Source: Megalopta genalis
Lineage: Eukaryota > Arthropoda > Insecta > Hymenoptera > Halictidae
DNA length: 64,000 nucleotides
Direction of reading: 5' to 3'
Assembly: GCF_051020955.1 (NCBI RefSeq)
Contig: NW_027476305.1
Span: 62,001-126,000 of the forward strand
Each line of letters starts with the position of its first letter. The stretch's first letter is position 1. Both the position numbers and the translations under genes were made by a program. The notes beneath the pieces were generated by a model that saw only the letters and a program-made list of their open reading frames with translations, ran no database searches and was not told where the DNA came from. Shown here in pieces: positions 51,719 to 63,845 of the stretch.

Positions 51719-54700
51719 TTGTTTCGCATGGATTTGAAGCTAAACCTTCTACTTCGTATTGATTTGCAGCTAAATCATTTGTTTCGCATGGAATTGAAGC
51801 TACCTCGTTTGTTCCTCCTGTTTTTGAAGCTAAATCTAGTGTATCGCATGGATTTGAAGCTAAACCTTCTACATCGCATTGATTTTCAGGTAAATCATGT
51901 GTTTCGCATGGATTTGAAGCTAACTCGTTCGTTTCGCCTGCAGTTGCATCTAAATAACGAATATCGCAAGTATTTGAAGCTAAACCATTTTTTTCGCATG
52001 GATTTGAAGCTAAGCCTTCTACATCGCATTAATTGGAAGCTAAATCACGTGTTTTGCATGGATTTGAAGCTAAGCCTTCTACATCGCATTGATTTGAAGC
52101 TAAACCTTCTACATTCTATTGATCTGAAGCTAAACCTTCTACCTCATATTGATTTAAAGCTAAACCTTCTACATCGCATTGATTTGAAGCTAAATCGAGT
52201 GTTTCGCATGGATTTGAAGCTAACTCGTTTGTTTCGCATGCAGTTGTAGCTAAATAATGTGTATCACAAGTATTTGTAGCTAAACCATTTGTTTCGCATG
52301 GATTTGAAGCTAAGCCATCTACTTCGCATTAATTTGAAGCTAAATGATTTGTTTCGCATGGAATTGAAGCTACCTCGTTTGTTCCTCCAGCTTTTGAAGC
52401 TACATCATTTATATCGGAAGTATTTGAAGCTAAATCATATGTGTCGTATGTATTTGAAGCTGAACCTTCTACATCGCATTGATTTGAATCTAAATCTGGT
52501 GTATCGCATGGATTGGAAGCTAATCATTCTACTTCGCATTGATTTGAAGCTAAATCAAGTGTTTCGCTTGGATTTGATGCTAGCTCGTTTGTTTCGCATG
52601 CAGTTGAAGTTATATCATTTATAAGGCAAGTATCTTAAGCTAAATCATTTTTTTCTCATGGATTTGAAGCTAAACCTTCTACTTCGCTTTGATTTGAAGC
52701 TAAATCAAGTGTTTTGCATGGATTTGAAGCTAACTCGTTTGTTTCCCCTGCATTTGAAGCTATATCACTTATCTCGCAACTATCTGATGCTAAATCAATT
52801 GTTTCTCATGTATTTGAAGCTAAGCCTTCTACTTCTCATTGATTTGAAACTAAATCATATGTTTCGCATGGTTTTGAAGCTAAATCATGTATATCACAAG
52901 TATTTGAAGCTAAACGATTTGTATAGGATGGATTTGAAGATAAGCCTTCTACTTCGCATTGATTTGCAGCTAAATCTTGTGTTTCGCATGAATTTGGGGT
53001 TAAGTCATTTGTCTCTCCTGCATTTGAAGCTATATCACATATATCGCAGGTATTTGAATGTAAATCATTTGTTTCGCGCGGATTTGAAGCTAAACCTTCT
53101 ACATCGCATTGGTTTGAAGCTAAATCATGTGTTTCGCATGGATTTGTAGCTAACTCGTTTGTTTCGCCTGCATTTGAAGCTATATCACTTATATTCGCAA
53201 GTATTTAAAGCTAAATCTTTCGTTCGCATGGATTTGAAGATAACCCTTCTACTTCGCATTGATTTGAAGCTAAATCATTTGTTTCGCATGGTTTTGAAGC
53301 TAAGACATCTAGTTCGCATTGATTTGAAGCTAAGTCATGAGTTTCGCATTGATTTGAATCTAAATCATGTGTATCTCATGGATTTTGAAGCTAACTCGTT
53401 TGATTCGTCTGCATTTCAAGGTATATCACTTATATCGCAAGTATTTGAAGCTAAATCGTGTGTTTCGCATGGATTTGAAGCTAAACCTTCTACATAGCAT
53501 TGATTTGAAGCTTAATCATGTGTTTTGCATGGATTTGAATCTAACTCCTTTTTTCCCCTGCATTTGAAGCTATATCACTTATATAGCAAGCATCTGATGC
53601 TAAATCATTTGTTTCGCATGGATTTGAAGCTAAACCTCCTACATCGCATTGATTTGAAGCTAAATCATGTGTTTCCCTTCGATATGAAGCTAAATCATGT
53701 GTTTCGCGTGGATGTGAAGCTAACTCGTTTGTTTCGCTTGCATTTGAAGCTAACTCGTTCGTCTCGCCTGCAGTTGAATCTACATCACTTATATCGCAAG
53801 TATTTGAAGCTGAATCATGTGTATCGCGTGGATTTTGAAGCTAACTCGTTTGATTAGTCTGCATTTGAAGCTATATCACTTATACCCCAAGTGTTTGAAG
53901 CTAAATCATTTGTTTCGCATGGATTTGAAGCTAAACCTTCTACATCCCATGGATTTGATGCTAAATCATGTGTTTGCCATGGATTTGAAGCTAAACCTTC
54001 TACATCGCATTGATTTGCAGCTGAATCATGTGTTTCGCATGCATTTGAAGCTAACTCGTTCGTTTCGCCTGCATTTGAAGCTATTTCAATTATATCGCAA
54101 GTATCTGATGCTAAATCATTTGTTCCGCATGCAGTTGAAGCTAAATCATGTTTATCACAAATATTTGAAGCTAAATCATTTTATTCGTATGGATTTGAAG
54201 CTAAACCTTCTACATCGCATTAATTTGAAGATAAATCATATTTTCGCTTGGATTTGAAGCTAACTCGTTTGTATCCCCTGAATTTGAAGCTATATCACTT
54301 GTATAGCAAGTATCTGGTGCTAAATCTTTTGTTTCGCATGGATTTGAATCTAAACCTTCCACATCTTCTTTATTTGAACCTAAATCATTTGATTCGCATG
54401 GATTTGAAGCTAATACTTCTACTTCGCATTGATTTGAAGCTAAATCATGCGTAACGCATGGATTTTCATGCTAACTCATTTGTCTCTCCTGCATTTGAAG
54501 ATATATCACTTATATCGCAAGTATTTGAAGCTAACTTGTTTGTTTCGCATGCATTTGAAGCTGTATCCCTCATATTCGCAAGTATTTGAAACTAAATCTT
54601 TCGTTTCGCATAGATTTGAAGCTAAGCCTTCTTCTTCGCGTTGATTTGAAGCTAAATCATGTGTTTCGCATGTATTTGAAGATAGCTCGTTTGTTTCGCA

Positions 54701-55680
54701 TGCAGTTGAAGCTAAATCATGTATATCACAAGTAGTTGAAGCTAAACCATTTGTCTCGCATGTATTTGAAGCTAAGCCTTATACTTCCCATTGATTTGCA
54801 GCTACATCATGTGTTTCGCATGGATTTGAAGCTAACTCGTTCGTTTCGCCTGCAGTTGAATCTATATCACTTATATCCCACGTGTTTGAAGCTAAATCAT
54901 TTGTTTCGAATGGATTTGAAGCTGCACCTTCTACAAAGCATTGATTGGAAGCTAAATCATGTGTTTCCCCTGCATTTGAAGCTATATTACTTATATCGCA
55001 AGTACTTGTGCTAAATCATTTGTTTTACATGGATTTGAAGCTTATCCTTCTAGATCGCATTGATTTGCAGCTAAATCATGTGTTTCGCTTGGATTTGATG
55101 CTAGCTCGTTTGTTTCGTCTGCATTTGAATCTATATCACTTGTATCCCACGTGTTCGAAGCTAAATCATTAGTTTCGCATGGATTTGAAGCTAAACCTTC
55201 CACATCGCATTGATTTGAAGCTAAATCATGTGTTTCGCTTGGATTCGAAGCTAAACCTTCTACTTCGCATTGGTTTGAAGATAAACCATGTGTTTCGAAT
55301 TGATTTGAAGCTAAGCCTTCTACTTCGCAATTGATTTGAGGCTAAATCATGTGTGTCGCATTGATTAGAAGCTAATTCGTTTGTCTGGCATGGAGTTGAA
55401 TAAAAATCATGTTTATCACAAGTATCCGAAGCAAATCCATTTGTTTCGCAAGTATTTGAAGCTAAATCGTTTGATTCTCATGGATTTGAAGCTCAGCCAT
55501 CTAAATCGCATTGATTTGAAGCTAAATCATTTGTTTCGAACAGATTTGAAGCAAAACCTTCTGCATCGCATCGATTTGAAGCAAAATCATGTGTTTCGGT
55601 TTGGTTTGAAGCTAACTCATTTGTTTCGCCTGCATTCGAAGCTATATCACTTATATCGCAAGTATTGGAATCTAAATCAT
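51719..55680. repeat. Block Q, copy 2 (3,962 bp)
   Basis: It is almost identical to copy 1. Private changes include a one-base loss at CGTTCGCATGG (53,221), GAAGATAAATC for GAAGCTAAATC (about 54,230) and GCTGCACC for GCTGAACC (about 54,923). I noticed fewer than ten differences over nearly 4 kb, so the identity is above 99%. Confidence 0.95.
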
Positions 55681-57482
55681 TTGTTTCGCATGGATTTGAA
55701 GCTAAACCTTCTACTTCGTATTGATTTGCAGCTAAATCATTTGTTTCGCATGGAATTGAAGCTACCTCGTTTGTTCCTCCTGTTTTTGAAGCTAAATCTA
55801 GTGTATCGCATGGATTTGAAGCTAAACCTTCTACATCGCATTGATTTTCAGGTAAATCATGTGTTTCGCATGGATTTGAAGCTAACTCGTTCGTTTCGCC
55901 TGCAGTTGCATCTAAATAACGAATATCGCAAGTATTTGAAGCTAAACCATTTTTTTCGCATGGATTTGAAGCTAAGCCTTCTACATCGCATTAATTGGAA
56001 GCTAAATCACGTGTTTTGCATGGATTTGAAGCTAAGCCTTCTACATCGCATTGATTTGAAGCTAAACCTTCTACATTCTATTGATCTGAAGCTAAACCTT
56101 CTACCTCATATTGATTTAAAGCTAAACCTTCTACATCGCATTGATTTGAAGCTAAATCGAGTGTTTCGCATGGATTTGAAGCTAACTCGTTTGTTTCGCA
56201 TGCAGTTGTAGCTAAATAATGTGTATCACAAGTATTTGTAGCTAAACCATTTGTTTCGCATGGATTTGAAGCTAAGCCATCTACTTCGCATTAATTTGAA
56301 GCTAAATGATTTGTTTCGCATGGAATTGAAGCTACCTCGTTTGTTCCTCCAGCTTTTGAAGCTACATCATTTATATCGGAAGTATTTGAAGCTAAATCAT
56401 ATGTGTCGTATGTATTTGAAGCTGAACCTTCTACATCGCATTGATTTGAATCTAAATCTGGTGTATCGCATGGATTGGAAGCTAATCATTCTACTTCGCA
56501 TTGATTTGAAGCTAAATCAAGTGTTTCGCTTGGATTTGATGCTAGCTCGTTTGTTTCGCATGCAGTTGAAGTTATATCATTTATAAGGCAAGTATCTTAA
56601 GCTAAATCATTTTTTTCTCATGGATTTGAAGCTAAACCTTCTACTTCGCTTTGATTTGAAGCTAAATCAAGTGTTTTGCATGGATTTGAAGCTAACTCGT
56701 TTGTTTCCCCTGCATTTGAAGCTATATCACTTATCTCGCAACTATCTGATGCTAAATCAATTGTTTCTCATGTATTTGAAGCTAAGCCTTCTACTTCTCA
56801 TTGATTTGAAACTAAATCATATGTTTCGCATGGTTTTGAAGCTAAATCATGTATATCACAAGTATTTGAAGCTAAACGATTTGTATAGGATGGATTTGAA
56901 GATAAGCCTTCTACTTCGCATTGATTTGCAGCTAAATCTTGTGTTTCGCATGAATTTGGGGTTAAGTCATTTGTCTCTCCTGCATTTGAAGCTATATCAC
57001 ATATATCGCAGGTATTTGAATGTAAATCATTTGTTTCGCGCGGATTTGAAGCTAAACCTTCTACATCGCATTGGTTTGAAGCTAAATCATGTGTTTCGCA
57101 TGGATTTGTAGCTAACTCGTTTGTTTCGCCTGCATTTGAAGCTATATCACTTATATTCGCAAGTATTTAAAGCTAAATCTTTCGTTTCGCATGGATTTGA
57201 AGATAACCCTTCTACTTCGCATTGATTTGAAGCTAAATCATTTGTTTCGCATGGTTTTGAAGCTAAGACATCTAGTTCGCATTGATTTGAAGCTAAGTCA
57301 TGAGTTTCGCATTGATTTGAATCTAAATCATGTGTATCTCATGGATTTTGAAGCTAACTCGTTTGATTCGCCTGCATTTCAAGGTATATCACTTATATCG
57401 CAAGTATTTGAAGCTAAATCGTGTGTTTCGCATGGATTTGAAGCTAAACCTTCTACATAGCATTGATTTGAAGCTTAATCAT
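55681..57482. repeat. Block Q, copy 3 (partial, 1.8 kb)
   Basis: It matches the first 1.8 kb of Q and stops within the GCTTAATCAT monomer at about 57,482. It then switches to material homologous to 47,601 and, from 57,518, to block P. A private GATTCGCCTGC for GATTCGTCTGC lies near 57,367. The switch point is a recombination junction inside a conserved monomer. Confidence 0.93.
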
Positions 57483-57517
57483 TTGATTCGCATGGATTTG
57501 AAGCTAAACCTGATACA

Positions 57518-58535
57518 TCGCATTGATTTGAAGCTAAATCGAGTGTTTCGCATGGATTTGAAGCTAACTCGTTTGTTTCGCATGCAGTTGTAGCTAAATA
57601 ATGTGTATCACAAGTATTTGTAGCTAAACCATTTGTTTCGCATGGATTTGAAGCTAAGCCATCTACTTCGCATTAATTTGAAGCTAAATGATTTGTTTCG
57701 CATGGAATTGAAGCTACCTCGTTTGTTCCTCCAGCTTTTGAAGCTATATCATTTATATCGGAAGTATTTGAAGCAAAATCATATGTGTCGTATGTATTTG
57801 AAGCTGAACCTTCTACATCGCATTGATTTGAAGCTAAATCTAGTGTATCGCATGGATTTGAAGCTAAACCTTCTACATCGCATTCATTTGCAGCTAAATC
57901 ATGTGTTTCGCCTGGATTTGAAGCTAACTAGTTCGTTGCGCATGCAGTTAAATCTAAATAACGTATATCACAAGTATTTGAAGCTAAACCATTTGTTTCT
58001 CATGGATTTGAATCTAAGCCTTCTACTTCGCATTAATTGGAAGCTAAATCACGTGTTTTGCATGGATTTGAAGCTAAACCTTCTACATCGCATTGATTTG
58101 AAGCTAAACCTTCTACATTCTATTGATCTGAAGCTAAACCTTCTACCTCTTATTGATTTGATGGAAAACCTTCTACATCGCATTGATTTGAAGCTAAATC
58201 ATGTGCTTCGCATGGATTTGAAGCTAACTCGTTTGGTTTCGCATGGGTTTTGAAGCTAAGCCTCCTAGAACGCACCGATTTGAAGCTAAATCATGTTTTT
58301 CGCATGGATTTGAAGCTAACTCGTTTTTTTCCGCCTGCATTTGAAGCTATATCACGTATATCACAAGTATTTGAAGCTAAATCATTTGATTCGCATGGAT
58401 TTGAAGCTAAACCTGATACATCGCATTGATTTGAAGCTAAATCATGTGTTTCGCATGGATTTGAAGCTAACTCGTTTGTTTCGCATGCAAATGTAGCTGA
58501 GTAATGTATATCACAAGTATTTGTAGCTAGACCAT
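57518..58535. repeat. Block P, copy 2
   Basis: This is the second copy of 46,741-47,756. Private one-base insertions occur at TTTGGTTTCGC (about 58,236) and in the T run of CGTTTTTTTCC (about 58,325). It is followed by the first 235 bp of Q (58,536-58,770), after which the order departs at GTTGCATCTACATC. Confidence 0.9.
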
Positions 58536-59900
58536 TTGTTTCGCATGGATTTGAAGCTAAACCTTCTACTTCGTATTGATTTGCAGCTAAATCATTTGTT
58601 TCGCATGGAATTGAAGCTACCTCGTTTGTTCCTCCTGTTTTTGAAGCTAAATCTAGTGTATCGCATGGATTTGAAGCTAAACCTTCTACATCGCATTGAT
58701 TTTCAGGTAAATCATGTGTTTCGCATGGATTTGAAGCTAACTCGTTCGTTTCGCCTGCAGTTGCATCTACATCACTTATATCGCAAGTATTTGAAGCTGA
58801 ATCATGTGTATCGCATGGATTTGAAGCTAACTCGTTTGATTAGTCTGGAATTGAAGCTATATTACTTATACCCCAAGTGTTTGAAGCTAAATCATTTGTT
58901 TCGCATGGATTTGAAGCTAAACCTTCTACATTGCATTGATTTGCAGCTAAATCATGTGTTTCGCATGGATTTGAAGCTAACTAGTTCATTGCGCATGCAG
59001 TTAAATCTAAATAACGTATATCACAAGTATTTGAAGCTAAACCATTTTTTTCGCTTGGATTTGAAGCTAAGCCTTCTACTTCGCATTAATTGGAAGCTAA
59101 ATCACGTGTTTTGCATGGATTTGAAGCTAAACCTTCTACATCGCATTGATTTGAAGCTAAACCTTCTACATTCTATTGATCTGAAGCTAAACCTACTAAC
59201 TCATATTGATTTAAAGCTAAACCTTCTACATCGCATTGATTTGAAGCTAAATCGAGTGTTTCGCATGGATTTGAAGCTAACTCGTTCGTTTCGCCTGTAT
59301 TTGAAGCTATATCAATTATATCGCAAGTATTTGAAGCTGAATCTTTCGTTTCGCATGAATTTAAAGCTAAGCCATCTACTTCGCATTGATTTGAAGCTAA
59401 ATCATTTGTTTCGCATCGAATTGAAGCTACCTCGTTTGTTCCACCAGCTTTTGAAGCTATATCATTTATATCGGAAGTATTTGAAACTAAATCATATGTG
59501 TCGTATGTATTTGAAGCTGAAGCTTCTACATCGTATTGATTTGAAGCTAAATCGAGTGTTTCGCATGGATTTGAAGCTAACTCGTTCGTTTCGCCTGTAT
59601 TTGAAGCTATATCACTTATATCGCAAGTATTTGAAGCTGAATCTTTCGTTTCGCATGAATTTAAAGCTAAGCCATCTACTTCGCATTGATTTGAAGCTAA
59701 ATCATTTGTTTCGCATCGAATTGAAGCTACCTCGTTTGTTCCACCAGCTTTTGAAGCTATATCATTTATATCGGAAGTATTTGAAACTAAATCATATGTG
59801 TCGTATGTATTTGAAGCTGAAGCTTCTACATCGTATTGATTTGAAGCTAAATCTAGTGTATCGCATGGATTTGAAGCTATACTTTTCTACATCGCATTGA
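58536..59900 (+). other. Open frame of 454 codons on the plus strand; not called as a gene
   Basis: This is the second-longest open frame, again an MDLKLNLLHR / IDLKLNHVFR decapeptide series. It spans a junction between Q-type sequence and a 300-bp tandem duplication, so its length is partly a product of that recent duplication. It has no non-repeat portion. The same reasoning applies as for the open frame at 896. Confidence 0.6.
59241..59840. repeat. 300-bp tandem doublet (59,241-59,540 and 59,541-59,840)
   Basis: Two consecutive 10-monomer units differ at very few positions (for example ATCAATTATA near 59,311 against ATCACTTATA near 59,611). Both contain the GCATCGAATTG, CCACCAGC and TTTGAAACTAAATC variants. 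It is one of the youngest events visible. Confidence 0.92.
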
Positions 59901-60480
59901 TTTGCAGCTGAATCATGTGTTTCGCATGCATTTGAAGCTAACTCGTTCGTTTCGCCTTTATTTGAAGCTATATCACATATATCGCAAGTATTTGAAGCTT
60001 AATCTTTCGTTTCGCATGAATTTAAAGCTAAGCCTTCTACTTCGTATTTATTTGAAGCTAAATCATGTGTTTCCCATGGATTTGAAGCTAACTCGCTTGT
60101 TTCGCATGGGTTTTGATGCTAAGCCTCCTAGAAACGCACTGATTTGAAGCTAAATCATGTCTTTCGTATGGATTTTAAGCTAACTCGTTCGTTTCGCATG
60201 CATTTGTAGCTAAATAACGTATATCACAAGTATTTATAGCTAAAACAATTTGTTTCGCATGGATTTGAAGCTAAACCTTCTACTTCGTATTGATTTGCAG
60301 CTAAATCATTTGTTTCGCATGGAATTGAAGCTACCTCGTTTGTTCCTCCAGCTTTTGAAGCTATATCATTTATATCGGAAGTATTTGAAGCTAAATCATA
60401 TGTGTCGTATGTATTTGAAGCTGAACCTTCTACATCGCATTGATTTGAAGCTAAATCATGTGTTTCGCATGGATTTGAAG

Positions 60481-61262
60481 CTAACTCGTTTGTTTCGCAT
60501 GCAGTTGTAGCTAACTAATGTATGTCACAAGTATTTGTAGCTAAACCATCTGTTTCGCATGGATTTGAAGCTAAGCCATCTACTTCGCATTGATTTGAAG
60601 CTAAATCGTTTGTTACGCATGGAATTGAAGCTACCTCGTTTGTTCCACCAGCTTTTGAAGCTATATCATTTATATCGAAAGTATTTGATGCTAAATCATA
60701 TGTGTCGTATGTATTTGAAGCTGAAGCTTCTACATCGTATTGATTTGAAGCAAAAATCTAGTGTATCGCATGGATTTGAAGCTATACTTTCTACATCGCA
60801 TTGATTTCCAGCTGAATCATGTGTTTCGCATGCATTTGAAGCTAACTCGTTCGTTTCGCCTGTATTTGAAGCTATATCACTTATATCGCAAGTATTTGAA
60901 GCTGAATCTTTCGTTACGCATGAATTTGAAGCTAAGCCTTCTACTTCGTATTTATTTGTAGCTAAATCATGTCTTTCGCATGGATTTGAAGCTAACTCGT
61001 TTTTTCCGCCTACATTTGAAGCTATATCATGTATATCATAAGTATTTGAAGCTAAACCATTTGTTTCGCATGGATTTGAAGCTAAGCCTTCTACTTCGAA
61101 TTAATTGGAAGCTAAATCACGTGTTTTGCATGAATTTGAAGCTAATCCTTCTACATCGCATTTCTTTGAAGCTAAGTCATGTGTTTCGCATGGATTTGAA
61201 GCTAACTCGTTTGTTTTCGCATGCAGTTGAAGCTAAATCATGTCTTTCACAAGTATTTGAAG
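60481..61262. repeat. Duplicated segment, copy 1 (spacing about 2,345 bp)
   Basis: It matches 62,826-63,604. Shared markers are CTAACTAATGTATG, GAAGCTTCTACATCG, ATTTCCAGCTGAATC, CGTTACGCATG and CCGCCTACATTTG. The offset is 2,345 bp to about 60,750, then 2,344 because this copy has one extra A in GAAGCAAAAATCTAG. A third, shorter match to its left part lies at about 62,080-62,330. Confidence 0.9.
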
Positions 61263-62825
61263 ATGAACCATTTGAATCGCATGGATTTGAACCTGATCCT
61301 TCTACTTCGCACTGATTTGCAGCTAAATAATGTGTTTCGCATGGATTTGAAGCTAAACCTTCTACATCCCATGGATTTGAAGCTAAATCATGTGTTTGGC
61401 ATGGTTTTGAAGCTAAACCTCCTACATCGCATTGATTTGCTGCTGAATCATGTGTTTCGCATGCATTTGAAGCTAACTCGTTCGTTTCGCCTGTATTTGA
61501 AGCTATATCACTTATATCGCAAGTATTTGAAGCTGAATCTTTCGTTTCGCATGAATTTAAAGCTAAGCCATCTACTTCGCATTGATTTGAAGCTAAATCA
61601 TTTGTTTCGCATGGAATTGAAGCTACCTCGTTTGTTCCACCAGCTTTTGAAGCTATATCATTTATATCAGAAGTATTTGAAACTAAATCATATGTGTCGT
61701 ATGTATTTGAAGCTGAACCTTCTACATCGCATTGATTTGAAGCTAAATCTAGTTTATCTTATGGATTTGAAGCTAATCCTTCTACATCGCATTGGTTTGC
61801 AGCTAAATCATGTGTTTCGCATGGATTTGAAGCTAACTCGTTCGTTTCGCCTGCAGTTGAATCTACATCACTTATATCGCAAGTATTTGAAGCTGAATCA
61901 TGTGTATCGCGTGGATTTTGAAGCTAACTCGTTTGATTAGTCTGCATTTGAAGCTATATCACTTATACCCCAAGTGTTTGAAGCTAAATCATTTGTTTCG
62001 CATGGATTTGAAGCTAAACCTTATACATCACATTGATTTGAAGCTAAATCATGTGTTTCGCATGGTTTTGAAGGTAACTCGTTTGTTTCGCATGCAGTTG
62101 TAGCTAACTAATGTATGTCACAAGTATTTGTAGCTAAACCATCTGTCTCGCATGGATTTGAAGCTAAGCCATCTACTTCGCATTGATTTGAAGCTAAATC
62201 ATTTGTTTCGCATGGAATTGAAGCTACCTCGTTTGTTCCTCCAGCTTTTGAAGCTATATCATTTATATCGGAAGTATTTGAAGCTAAAATCATATGTGTC
62301 GTATGTATTTGAAGCTGAACCTTCTACTTCGCATTGATTTGAAGCTAAATCATGCGTAACGCATGGATTTTCATGCTAACTCGTTTGATTCGTCTGCATT
62401 TGAAGCTATATCGCTTATATCCCAAGTGTTTGAAGTTAAATCATTTGTTTCACTTGGATTTGAAGCTAAACCTTCTATATAGAATTGATTTGAAGCTTAA
62501 TCATGTGTTTTGCATGGATTTAAAGCTAACTCGTTTGTTTCCCCTGCATTTGAAGCTATATCAATTATATCGCAAGTATCTGATGCTAAATCGTTTGTTT
62601 CGCTTGGATTTGAAGCTAAACCTTCTACATCGTATTGATTTGAAGCTAAATCATGTGTTTCGCATGGAGTTGAAGCTAAACCTTCTATATAGCATTGATT
62701 TGAAGCTAAACCTTCTACATCTTATTTATTTGAACCTAAATCATTTGATTCGCATGGATTTGAAGCTAATCCTTCTACATCGCATTGATTTGAAGCTAAA
62801 TCATGTGTTTCGCATGGTTTTGAAG

Positions 62826-63604
62826 GTAACTCGTTTGTTTCGCATGCAGTTGTAGCTAACTAATGTATGTCACAAGTATTTGTAGCTAAACGATCTGTTT
62901 CGCATGGATTTGAAGCTAAGCCATCTACATCGCATTGATTTGAAGCTAAATCGTTTGTTTCGCATGGAATTGAAGCTACCTCGTTTGTTCCTCCGGCTTT
63001 TGAAGCTATATCATTTATATCGAAAGTATTTGATGCTAAATCATATGTGTCGTATGTATTTGAAGCTGAAGCTTCTACATCGTATTGATTTGAAGCAAAA
63101 TCTAGTGTATCGCATGGATTTGAAGCTATACTTTCTACATCGCATTGATTTCCAGCTGAATCATGTGTTTGGCATGCATTTGAAGCTAACTCGTTCGTTT
63201 CGCCTGTATTTGAAGCTATATCACTTATATCGCAAGTATTTGAAGCTGAATCTTTCGTTACGCATGAATTTGAAGCTAAGCCTTCTACTTCGTATTTATT
63301 TGAAGCTAAATCATGTCTTTCGCATGGATTTGAAGCTAACTCGTTTTTTTCCGCCTACATTTGAAGCTATATCATGTTTATCATAAGTATTTGAAGCTAA
63401 ACCATTTGTTTCGCATGGATTTGAAGCTAAGCCTTCTACTTCGAATTAATTGGAAGCTAAATCACGTGTTTTGCATGGATTTGAAGCTAATCCTTCTACA
63501 TCGCATTGCTTTGAAGCTAAGTCATGTGTTTCGCATGGGTTTGAAGCTAACTCGTTTGTTTCGCATGCAGTTGAAGCTAAATCATGTCTTTCACAAGTAT
63601 TTGA
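62826..63604. repeat. Duplicated segment, copy 2 (spacing about 2,345 bp)
   Basis: This is the partner of 60,481-61,262. It ends near 63,604, where this copy continues with CTGAATCATTTG and the first with ATGAACCATTTG. Confidence 0.9.
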
Positions 63605-63808
63605 AGCTGAATCATTTGTTTCGCTTGGATTTGAAGCTAAACCTTCTACATAGCATTGATTTGAAGCTTAATCATGTGTTTCCCTTGGATATGAAGCTAA
63701 ATCATGTGTTTCGCGCAGATGTGAAGCTAACTTGTTTGTTTCGCATGCATTTGAAGCTATATCACTTATGTCGCAAGTATCTGAATCTTAATCATTTGTC
63801 TCGCATGG

Positions 63809-63845
63809 ATTTGATGCTAAGACATGGATTTGATGCTAAATCATC
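63809..63845. repeat. Shortened monomer of about 18 bp
   Basis: Two TTTGATGCTAA cores stand only 18 bp apart (GATGCTAAGACATGGATTTG), so 12 bases of a monomer are missing. With the 21-bp monomers at 4,571 and 10,460 this is one of the few large departures from the 30-bp spacing. The loss is a multiple of three. Confidence 0.8.

Noticed and set aside
47757..57482. Block Q copies as an assembly artefact
   Set aside because: Each copy has private substitutions and one-base indels, and the third copy ends at its own junction. Read-level confirmation is still not available to me.
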